Origin: Zobellia barbeyronii
GTDB taxonomy: Bacteria; Bacteroidota; Bacteroidia; Flavobacteriales; Flavobacteriaceae
Direction: 5' to 3'
Assembly (NCBI RefSeq): GCF_018603515.1
Contig: NZ_JACATN010000002.1
Span: 930,001 to 994,000 of the forward strand
DNA: 64,000 nucleotides
This document shows, piece after piece, positions 35,318 through 44,600 of the stretch. Under the pieces are notes generated by a model. The model ran no database searches. It saw nothing but the letters and a program-made list of their open reading frames with translations, and had not been told where the DNA came from. The position numbers and the translations under genes were made by a program. Positions within the stretch are counted from its first letter, which is position 1, and every line of letters begins with the position of its first letter.

Positions 35318-36727
35318 ATGGAAAAGACATTACCAAAAAATTGGGTTGAGACTAATGTTTCTGAATATTTGATTAATTATGATAATCAAAGAAAGCCTAT
35401 ATCTTCAAAGGAAAGAGAATCGAGAAAAGGTGATTTTCCATATTTTGGAGCTACCGGAAAAATTGATAATATAGACGGTTTTACTCATGATGGTGAATTC
35501 GTACTAATCGGTGAAGATGGAGCGAATTTATTAACTAGGGTTAAACCTTTGGCGTTTTTAGTTGAAGGAAAAATATGGGTAAATAATCATGCGCATGTAT
35601 TGAGTTATGGGAATACTATTCAGAATAAGTTATTTACTTTTTACTTCAATAGTCTAGATATTAGTGAGTTTGTTTCTGGTTCTGCACAACCAAAATTGAA
35701 TCAAAAAAACTTAGGGTTAATTCCTATAAAATTACCACCACTAGCAGAACAACATCGCATTGTTGCCAAGTTAGATGAGTTATTCGGGTATCTAGACACC
35801 CTTAAAATCCGTTTAAACAACATACCACAAATCCTTAAAAACTTTAGACAAGCGGTTTTAACCCAAGCGGTAACAGGTAAGCTTACTGAAGAGTGGCGTG
35901 TTGGGAAGGAGTTGAATACAAAAAAGGATTATGACCAAATACAAAAGTTAAAATCTGACTTGCTTAAAAAGGGTAAGTTAAAGAAGAACAAATTAGAGCC
36001 AATAAAGAATGAAGAATTAATTTACGATTTATGTCCTGAATTTTGGCATAAATGCATTTTTGATGACCTTTTTAGATTTATAGATTATCGAGGTAAAACA
36101 CCTCAAAAAACACCTAAAGGTTTAAGATTGATAACAGCTAAGAATATCAAGATGGGCTTTCTTTCTAATGAACCAATAGAATTTATGAGCGAAGAAGCTT
36201 ATGAAGATTGGATGACTAGGGGTTTTCCAATAAAGAGTGATATCTTTTTTGTAACCGAAGGATATACAATGGGTAATGTTGCATTAAATAATAGAGACGA
36301 TAAGTTTGCTTTAGCACAAAGAACTTTAACGTTACAGTCATTTTCAAATTTAAAAACTACATTCTTTTATTATTTAATGATGGAGTCTAGATTTCAACTT
36401 ATTGTAGATAACAATGCAACTGGGACGGCAGCAAAAGGTATAAAAGCAGCTAAGTTTAAAAATTTACCATTAATTTTTCCTTCATTAAAAGAGCAAACAG
36501 AAATCGTAAAACGAGTAGAACATTTATTTGCCAAAGCTGATGCTATAGAAGCCCAATACCAAAGCCTAAAAGTAAAAATAGACAGCTTACCACAAGCTAT
36601 TTTAGCCAAAGCCTTTAAAGGCGAGTTAGTAGAGCAGTTAGATACAGATGGTGATGCTAAGGTGTTGTTGGAGGAGATTAAGAAGTTGAAAGTAGAAATT
36701 GGTACTAAGAGGAAAACTAAAAAATGA
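35318..36727 (+). CDS. hsdS: Type I specificity subunit (HsdS)
   Basis: This 469-residue protein has two target-recognition domains, each followed by a conserved helical spacer. The spacers are LPPLAEQHRIVAKLDELFGY near residue 138 and FPSLKEQTEIVKRVEHLFAK near 389. The repeat structure gives a bipartite target that cannot be predicted here. Its stop overlaps the start of the 87-residue gene (ATGA). No inverted repeats or second partial hsdS indicating phase variation were seen nearby. Confidence 0.92.
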   Translation: MEKTLPKNWVETNVSEYLINYDNQRKPISSKERESRKGDFPYFGATGKIDNIDGFTHDGEFVLIGEDGANLLTRVKPLAFLVEGKIWVNNHAHVLSYGNTIQNKLFTFYFNSLDISEFVSGSAQPKLNQKNLGLIPIKLPPLAEQHRIVAKLDELFGYLDTLKIRLNNIPQILKNFRQAVLTQAVTGKLTEEWRVGKELNTKKDYDQIQKLKSDLLKKGKLKKNKLEPIKNEELIYDLCPEFWHKCIFDDLFRFIDYRGKTPQKTPKGLRLITAKNIKMGFLSNEPIEFMSEEAYEDWMTRGFPIKSDIFFVTEGYTMGNVALNNRDDKFALAQRTLTLQSFSNLKTTFFYYLMMESRFQLIVDNNATGTAAKGIKAAKFKNLPLIFPSLKEQTEIVKRVEHLFAKADAIEAQYQSLKVKIDSLPQAILAKAFKGELVEQLDTDGDAKVLLEEIKKLKVEIGTKRKTKK

Positions 36728-36987
36728 GTGTAATTATTAGAAATAGAACCATACGCCCAAGTACAAGAGATGTAAAGTCAAAGTATCGTATTCAAGTAAC
36801 TAATGCCATGCCAGAAGATGAAATAGTTGTTTTTATAGACCATGAATCTGCAGATTTTAGAGCCATTTATAAATGTACAGGTGCCTTTTTTCAAGAAAAA
36901 GATTCCATTTATTTTAAGGTAGAAGATGTAAATAATAAGCCAATAATTATTTGGAGTGGTGATAATGTGCCTGAATTGGTAAGGTAA
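36724..36987 (+). CDS. Small unknown protein inside the R-M operon
   Basis: This 87-residue protein is strand-rich (DEIVVFIDHESADFRAIY, KPIIIWSG) and has no known motif. It overlaps hsdS by 4 bases and lies 10 bases before the nuclease-like gene. It is therefore an integral operon member and may be an accessory or inhibitor subunit. I do not recognise the family. Confidence 0.65.
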   Translation: MSVIIRNRTIRPSTRDVKSKYRIQVTNAMPEDEIVVFIDHESADFRAIYKCTGAFFQEKDSIYFKVEDVNNKPIIIWSGDNVPELVR

Positions 36988-36997
36988 ATAATTAAAC

Positions 36998-37501
36998 ATG
37001 AATGATAAACGAAAGAAAATATGCTTAGCCTATTTAAAAGCCAGAAAAGAATTTTTAGATTTTGGTAATAGTGATGAAGTTCTACATGGTAATGATAATA
37101 TTGTAGGTAGAATAGGCGAGGCAATTGCACACTCATATTTAGAACAACAAGGTAGACAACCAAAAGTTCTAGTAAACCAAACAAATGCTGGTTATGATAT
37201 TATTTGTGGTACAGATGAATCAAAAATTTCAGTAAAAATGATAACTGCTGAGAACAAATATGGCAGTACTTCACAAATTAAGCATGAGTGGACAGAGCTT
37301 ATAGGTATAGAATTAGGTGAACACCAAAAAGTAATTAAGCTAGGGGTTATAACTAGAGAGAATTTTGAGAATGAGCAAAAGAAAAGAGGTCGTCGCTTAG
37401 AACCAAATTTCACAAGAGCAATGTTGAAAACTAATGGAATATTTACTACGGGTGGTAAAGTATATGAAGGCGAAGAATTAGAAGAGTTTAAATTATTATA
37501 A
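36998..37501 (+). CDS. PD-(D/E)XK-like nuclease-fold protein
   Basis: This 167-residue protein shows the order of elements of the restriction-endonuclease fold. GRIGEAIAHSYLEQQG comes near residue 37, a strand with NAGYDIICGT near 64, and ISVKMI near 76. The last takes the place of the ExK strand, with Ser instead of Glu. The Gly-Glu helix and Tyr-Asp strand are intact, so a metal site may still form. It lies between the 87-residue gene and the exonuclease-RecQ gene. A nuclease or DNA-end-binding role is inferred; a structural non-catalytic version is possible. Confidence 0.6.
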   Translation: MNDKRKKICLAYLKARKEFLDFGNSDEVLHGNDNIVGRIGEAIAHSYLEQQGRQPKVLVNQTNAGYDIICGTDESKISVKMITAENKYGSTSQIKHEWTELIGIELGEHQKVIKLGVITRENFENEQKKRGRRLEPNFTRAMLKTNGIFTTGGKVYEGEELEEFKLL

Positions 37502-37534
37502 TGTTTAGTTAAGTCAAAAAATAAAGTAGTAGAA

Positions 37535-40500
37535 ATGAACCTTCACGAATTAGAGAAAGCCTACAATATAGATTATATAACCATTTCTACTATACTTAAT
37601 AAACAAGGAATTAAAATAAGTTTAGAACATCTTAATGATATTCCTGAGCAATGGGTTTCTATAATTGAAGAATCTTTATCCCCTTCAGATACACAGAAAT
37701 CAGAAAAAAAACATCCCATATCAAAGCAGAAAAGACCAGTTCAAAGAGTTAGAAATAAATCTGTAGCGAATGACAAAAATTATTTCTATGCCTATGTTAA
37801 GTTTGTAGGTGATGATAAAAAGCATGCTTTCATTAAACGTATTGATGATATTAATGAAATAAATAATATTGATCTACGTAACAAAGATGAAAATGATTAT
37901 AAACTTCAAGAAGATTGCACTTTACTTGAAAGGGAGCAACTTATAGTTTGCGAAGAAAAATCAAAAAAATACAACCTAGCTAAAATTAAGTCGATTTACT
38001 TTGAAGGTACTATTCATGTAGAAAATAGAGTATCTAAATTTATTGATTGGTTATCATTTAAAAAGCCTTCAGTTATAAACGTTTCGGATCCTTTAGGTTT
38101 TAAAGAAGATGATAGTCTTGTGGTAGCTACACTGAATTACAGTAGAAGGTCAATTTATTGTAAAAAACATAACATTGCACCAAACGAGCCTAGCCTCGAA
38201 TCAAAAATTGAGAAGAAGGCACTTCAAATAGTTTCAGAAAATCAGATATCTCTTGACTCTTCTTATATGCTACAAGCATATAAGGCAATTGCTGATAATG
38301 ACTTATACAATGAACTTATAGTAAACCAATTTACCCACGAATTAGAAAATGAAGATTTTAGTACTAAAAGTAACTTAGAATCTTTTATAGAAAAATGGCA
38401 AGGTTTAGATAAGACACAGGTAACGTATGTTAATCTAAGACAAGAAAAATGGTTTAGTGAGTTGTTTGTTATGTGGTTGCATAACACTGTTCATATTAAT
38501 TTTTGGGAAGAACATTTAGTAGATGCTTGTATTCAATTTGAAATAGCCAGCAACGAATCTATAGGTGAAGATGATAAATTGTTATTTCAGCCACTACTAC
38601 AGAAACATCATTTAGATTGGCTTTCAAATGAATTAATTAGCTATCTAAAACAAGATATTATAATTGAAACTCGCTTAATTTATGAAGTTTTAATTAAGCT
38701 AATCAATCTTTCTAACATAACTAACAAGTCAGATTATGTTAAAAGCCTAGATAATGGTTTAAATGAAGATCTTCAATTTGAGTTTTGGGTTGCAGATAAA
38801 GCAAAAACATTTCCAAAAGAGAAAGCATTACTTAATTATAAAGAACAAGATAAGGTAATACAAGACAGAATAATTACAGAACTAGAAGACGATGAAATTT
38901 TAGCAGTTTTAGAAACAACTAAAGAACTATCAAATTCCAATAACCTAGATCGCTTTTTAAACCTTACCAAAAATCATCTGGTAGAAATTCTTAACCCTAT
39001 AAGTTTTGATATCGAGAGTGATACAGAATCAATATTTGAGCTCGCTTGGAATGTTAAAGATAAATGGACTTATCTATCGGATAAAACTCAGGTTGATGAG
39101 GATCTAGAATTGTTTGGCAACGAGGTAAATAATTTTGAAAACGTAATATTAGGTCATAACATTATTGATTTTGATTGTCCCCTTTTAGAAAAAAGAGGAT
39201 TAGAGTTTTACCAAGAAAAGATTTGGGATACTTTGTTGGTAGAAATTTTATTAAACCCGAATAGAAAAAGTCTAGCTCTACGTACTAAACATAATGCCAA
39301 AGATGATGCCTATTTAACTCTAGATTTTTTTATTAACCAGGTTCTTAGAATCTTAAAAACTCCAAAGGAAGAATTAAGTGAGCTTTGGGCTTATTTACCT
39401 GATGCCATTACAAATGCAATAGAGGCATTAAGGGAAAAAATTAATTTAAATTGGATATCAAAAGAAGAACTTCTAAAAAGAAGTAATATATATTTTAGAC
39501 CAGAACCCAAGTTAAATAGCTTGGTAATAGATTTAAAAGAAAAATTAACTAAATCTCACGCCAAAACAAATTTAATAATTGGCACCAATGATTTTAAAAG
39601 GGATGTGTTACATCTTAAAGATATTCGATACTCGGCAAAACACAATACTGATTTAGATTTTGCCATAATTGATGAGCAAAAAGTAAAAGAAAGTATAGGT
39701 CTTGATAAATGGTTGAAGTCGGTATTATTAGCATTTATTTACCATTGCAAGAAAACTAGTAAAATTACCTATTGGGGTAATTTACCACCAGTGGTTAAAA
39801 TTAAACTACAAGAACAAACTTTTGATATTTATAGCTTGTTTACAGAGCAGCCTTTAGATTTGTCTTTAGATGATTTAATCTTCCTATCAGTAGATGAATT
39901 ATATGAATACTCTTCAGAATTGAGACAAAATAAGAGTTTAGCAGTTTTTGTAGTGCAACCAGATTTAATCTCTGTAACCCAAAAACAGTTTCTCAAAAAT
40001 TTTGATTTAGACTTTTTTAAATCTGTTAATAATGATAATTATTTGTGGCTAAAATTTTCTGGCGGTCAAAGTTATGTTCCAATTTCTGAAAAACAATGTG
40101 AGAGCTTAAATATTACAATACCGAAACATCTTACTAATTTTTGGGTTGAAAAATACCTCTTTGGAAAATATCGAGTTTGGGGCTCTTATAATTGGGAAGC
40201 GCTTTTAGATTCAATTGATTATGACAGCAAAGAAATACTAAGTTTAGACAGTGGAAAATTTCAAAAAGACCAAACAAATTTTGCGCGCATAAATGTTACG
40301 AAGTCCAATAGTATGGGAGTTATTAGATTTAATCCCGAATCTGTTTACCGTTCTCGTTATTGGGTGTTTCAAAAAGAACTTATTCAACAGACTATAACAC
40401 CAGGTAAACTCACCGTTTTATTAATTCAACGATATGATGAAGTAGAGGTTCTAGAGACATATTTTAGAAGCTTAGGTTACTTTGTGCCCGATAAGGCGAG

Positions 40501-41650
40501 TTCTTTAGGAAGAAGATTAGAACTGTTGTACAGTTACCGTAAAACAAAGAAAATAGTTATTGCTACAATTCATGATATTAGTAAAGTAATAAAAGCTAAT
40601 TATTTAGGGGAATTAAATGTGGTAATTGACAGCTTTAGTCTAATCGAAAATTTTTATGTTTCAAAAGGGACTGATTTTTTCAAAACATTAACTACAGAAT
40701 CAAGCAATTTAAATTCCAGAAATTCGGAAGAAATATTAGGTGAAGAAATTATTGATAAAACGCCTTTAGTAAAAGATACTTTTCTTTTACTGAAATTACA
40801 TCTGCCACAAATTTCACAATATAGAAATCTACTTTTTCATGCAAACCCAAATCATAAATTGTGGATTTTAGATCCAAGGGTAAATGATTATCCAGATTTA
40901 AGCAAACTTTGGAATGCACGTAGTGTAAGTATGAATATCTGGCAAGAAAAAGATAATTACGAAGATGATGTGAAACTTGCGGATACACATATTACAGGAG
41001 TAAAGCCAATAACAGACCTACCTTTTGAACTTGAAGAAACAAAGCAAATTCTAAGTCAAGTGTTTTTGGGAAAAGGTGCTAAGTGGTATGATTATCAAGA
41101 ACCATATTTAGATGTAATTATTCCGGGAAAAACAGACCTTTTGGTAACTCTACCAACTGGCGGAGGTAAATCATTGCTTTTTCAGGCGCCAGCACTCTTC
41201 AAAAGCACATTTACCAATAGACTGACTATTGTTGTCACCCCTTTAAAAGCGCTTATGGAAGATCAAGTGGACGCTTTATGGAACAAAGGTTTCTATGGTA
41301 GTGTCGAATATTTAAACTCAGATAGAAGTACTGATACACAATTAATATATAGAGCGTTGGCAGGTGGTGAAATAGCCCTGTTATTTGTGACACCAGAACG
41401 CTTTAGAAGTCAGTCATTTAAAAATGCACTCAATGTACGACTGCAATCTGACGGCGGATTAGAATACATTGTTTTTGATGAAGCACATTGTGTATCGCAA
41501 TGGGGGCATGAATTTAGACCTGATTATTTTAACTGTGCCAAAGAGGTATTTAAGATTAAAACTGCCGCTAGTATTGATATTCCACTACTATTGTTTTCGG
41601 CAACTGTTTCTGAAAAAATATATAAGGATTTTAATCGCATATTTTCATGA
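37535..41650 (+). CDS. DEDDh exonuclease fused to RecQ helicase first motor lobe
   Basis: This is a 1,371-residue protein. An unrecognised N-terminal region of 480 residues comes first. A DnaQ-type 3'-5' exonuclease domain follows: FDIESD at 491-496, GHNIIDFD at 540-547, and HNAKDDA at 586-592, which fits the DEDDh pattern HxAxxDA. The middle region, 620-1180, is unassigned. RecQ RecA-like lobe 1 has Walker A LPTGGGKS near 1207 and FDEAHCVSQWGHEFRP near 1312, then LFSATVSEK. The reading frame stops just after that SAT motif. The second lobe is the start of the next gene, so the helicase is split between two chains or broken by a frameshift. Confidence 0.85.
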   Translation: MNLHELEKAYNIDYITISTILNKQGIKISLEHLNDIPEQWVSIIEESLSPSDTQKSEKKHPISKQKRPVQRVRNKSVANDKNYFYAYVKFVGDDKKHAFIKRIDDINEINNIDLRNKDENDYKLQEDCTLLEREQLIVCEEKSKKYNLAKIKSIYFEGTIHVENRVSKFIDWLSFKKPSVINVSDPLGFKEDDSLVVATLNYSRRSIYCKKHNIAPNEPSLESKIEKKALQIVSENQISLDSSYMLQAYKAIADNDLYNELIVNQFTHELENEDFSTKSNLESFIEKWQGLDKTQVTYVNLRQEKWFSELFVMWLHNTVHINFWEEHLVDACIQFEIASNESIGEDDKLLFQPLLQKHHLDWLSNELISYLKQDIIIETRLIYEVLIKLINLSNITNKSDYVKSLDNGLNEDLQFEFWVADKAKTFPKEKALLNYKEQDKVIQDRIITELEDDEILAVLETTKELSNSNNLDRFLNLTKNHLVEILNPISFDIESDTESIFELAWNVKDKWTYLSDKTQVDEDLELFGNEVNNFENVILGHNIIDFDCPLLEKRGLEFYQEKIWDTLLVEILLNPNRKSLALRTKHNAKDDAYLTLDFFINQVLRILKTPKEELSELWAYLPDAITNAIEALREKINLNWISKEELLKRSNIYFRPEPKLNSLVIDLKEKLTKSHAKTNLIIGTNDFKRDVLHLKDIRYSAKHNTDLDFAIIDEQKVKESIGLDKWLKSVLLAFIYHCKKTSKITYWGNLPPVVKIKLQEQTFDIYSLFTEQPLDLSLDDLIFLSVDELYEYSSELRQNKSLAVFVVQPDLISVTQKQFLKNFDLDFFKSVNNDNYLWLKFSGGQSYVPISEKQCESLNITIPKHLTNFWVEKYLFGKYRVWGSYNWEALLDSIDYDSKEILSLDSGKFQKDQTNFARINVTKSNSMGVIRFNPESVYRSRYWVFQKELIQQTITPGKLTVLLIQRYDEVEVLETYFRSLGYFVPDKASSLGRRLELLYSYRKTKKIVIATIHDISKVIKANYLGELNVVIDSFSLIENFYVSKGTDFFKTLTTESSNLNSRNSEEILGEEIIDKTPLVKDTFLLLKLHLPQISQYRNLLFHANPNHKLWILDPRVNDYPDLSKLWNARSVSMNIWQEKDNYEDDVKLADTHITGVKPITDLPFELEETKQILSQVFLGKGAKWYDYQEPYLDVIIPGKTDLLVTLPTGGGKSLLFQAPALFKSTFTNRLTIVVTPLKALMEDQVDALWNKGFYGSVEYLNSDRSTDTQLIYRALAGGEIALLFVTPERFRSQSFKNALNVRLQSDGGLEYIVFDEAHCVSQWGHEFRPDYFNCAKEVFKIKTAASIDIPLLLFSATVSEKIYKDFNRIFS

Positions 41651-44600
41651 TAGAGAGACTTAACGACAATGAGGTTTATAACCCAATTAGAAAACATATT
41701 CAACTGTCTTTTGATATTGTAGGGGATTCTGAGGAAATGGTTGAAGCAATAGCCAGTGACTTAAAAAACAAAGGTTTTGATGAAGAAAAAAGTAGGGTGC
41801 TGATATTTGTACAAACTCGAAAAGGAACTGAAGAAGCTACTACTAATTTAAAAAAAGCTTTAAGTGATATAGGGTTGAACTATGCTCATAAAGTTGAATA
41901 CTATCATGCAGGTTTAGATGGTATAGAAAGAGAAGAAACTTACGATAATTATAAAAATGGAAATACGGTTATACTAATAGCAACCAAAGCCTTTGGTATG
42001 GGTATGGATATAAAGAATATCCATTTTATTTATCATTTAGGTCCGTCTTCAACTTTTGAAGATTATCTGCAAGAAGTTGGTAGGGCTGGGAGGCATGAAG
42101 GAATGCTTCATGCAGCTGGTTATTCCAACGATAAACCTTTACAATCAAAATGCCTTGTAACTAGAGATGATTTTAAAAAACAAAAAGATAAGCTACACAA
42201 AAATCAAATTAGTTGGAATCAAATAAATCAGGTACGTGAAACCATTTTCAAATACCTTAAAAACTTTCGAAAACTAGAGCCTGATAGTGAAAATGCTTTT
42301 CCATTACCATTAGACCTTTTAGAAAATGACCCTGATTATGAAGATGTTTTTAATACCGATACTTTCTTTAGGGTAACATTATATTGGTTAGAAAAACTTG
42401 AAAGAATAAAATTAGGGGTTTTTACACCTACATATTTACCCATAGCACTTTTAGACGATGAGCCTGATTTTAGTTCAGTCAAGACAAAAGAAGTTCGTGA
42501 AGATATTGAAAGACTTTTAATTGTACTTAAATCATACAAATCAAAGTTTTATCCAACTGCCACTACAATGATGGTAGATATGGGCTATTTAAGGGAGCAT
42601 ACTAAAATAAAGGATACAACAAAATTATTTAAAATACTTTTCAAAGCCCAGAAAGTCAAGTTGATTTGCTTAGAGAGAGAAATAAAATTAACACCTACCA
42701 TTACACGAACAAATGAAATAAAAGAATATAATAATTATACATTTCTACCTACAATAGAAGCATTATTTGAATTATCAAAAGAACTGTTAGCTCTAACAAA
42801 ATCAAAGGATCAAGTTACTTTAGAAGGTGAAACTATTGATGAATTAATTAAGCAGGTAAGTGCAGAATGCTTTGCCCCACGAAATATATTCTGGGAAGCG
42901 CAAAAAAATAATAATGAAAACTTCACAACAGAAGAAATAGCTGAAAAGCAAAAAAATGATTTCGAAAACAAGAGAGCTAAATTTGCTTTTAAACTCCTAG
43001 GCTTTTTACCAAAAATAAAACATAAGTCCGTAATTGACATAGAAGATGGTTATAAAAAACCAAAGATTACCCAATTAATTTACAATGCGAATACATCAAA
43101 TAAAAAGATTTTAGCTGAATTAGATGCTTTTAAAGAAAACCTTCTTAAACTTATAAATTACGTATCTACAGAATACATAAAACACAATATTAATTCCTTT
43201 AATATTGTTGACCTTATATTAAAATTAGGTGTTGAAGACAAAGGAGAGGAATACTTCCAAAAACTAATATTTATCTCAAAGGGTTTAGCTTATCTAAAGG
43301 GAGGCGGTGACCTAGTGCCGATGGGGCTGGAAATGTTTGTAATTGACACTTCAGATTTAGAAGGTGATCAGCAAGGTTCTCCAGATTATAGTGTAAAGCA
43401 AGAGTTTATTGAAAGTTCTAAAATGAAAGAACTGAGATTAATATCTTTAGAATGCTTATCAGAAATACCCCAACATCATCATGATGGGTTTATAAAAAAG
43501 TACTTTCAATGTGGAGAATTAAGCGAATTAATAGGCTTACTTGAAGAGAATATAGGAGAAGATCACCCTAATTTAATTGCTTATCGAGAGGAGGCTCTTG
43601 AAGAGCGAAAAATGAAATTGAATGAAGAACAATTAGCGGTTTATGATTCGCCAATAAATACAAATTTACAAGTTATTGCTGGTCCTGGAAGTGGAAAAAC
43701 ACATACGTTAATACTTAGAATAGCAAGACTTATTCAAGAAGAAGGAGTAAATCCTGAAAATATTTTAATACTAGCTTATAATAGAGCAGTTGTTGTTGAA
43801 TTAAAAGAAAGACTTACTAGATTATTTAAAGAGCTTGGTTACTCCAAACTAATTAAAAGATTAAAGGTATTTACCTTTCATGGATTTGTTAAGTTTTGCG
43901 TTTCAGAACGTCTTGAAGAGGTCGATTTCAAGGATTGGACATCAACATTTTTACAAATAACTAAAGACACTCCTGGCTTAATAAGTCAGAAATTAGGTTC
44001 AATAAGATATGTGTTTGTTGATGAATTTCAAGATATAACCTCAGAACGCCTTGATTTACTGGAGAAAATAGCAAATCCTGATAACACAAAAGTTTGTGTC
44101 ATAGGAGATCCTAATCAAAGTATTTATGGGTATCAAAGAGCCGATGCAAGAGGAGAAATGGATCCAAAACCTTATTATGATAGGTTTAATGAAATCTACA
44201 AGCCAACTGTGTTAAACTTAAGTATTAATTACCGCTCTTACCCAGAGATTCTTATTCAAGCGGAAAAATTATTGTCCTTGAATAAATCAAAATTTCCAAT
44301 ACCAGAATTGGCAGCCAACTTAGATGATCAGGGTCATGAAGGCTACTGTGAAGTGATTAACTATCATGATAATAAGGTAGATTGGAAAGATAAATTAATG
44401 GAGATAATTAATTCTAAAGATGAGAATGGAGTAAAATATAAACAAATTGCAGTAATGTATCGTTCAAACGATCAGGTTTTTAGGGCTTATAATATTTTGC
44501 AAAATCTTTCAATCCCAGATGTTAGATTAAGAATTCAAGGAGCAAAGGGTAATTTATTCAAATGCCGTGAATTCTATTGCTTCATTTCAAAATTTTCTAA

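Noticed and set aside
35318-36727. Phase-variable hsdS
   Set aside because: No second hsdS, inverted repeats or recombinase in the neighbourhood.
41620-41650. Programmed -1 frameshift joining the two helicase genes
   Set aside because: No slippery heptamer in the proper frame before the stop; an ATGA overlap explains coupling without one. Kept only as an alternative to an indel.
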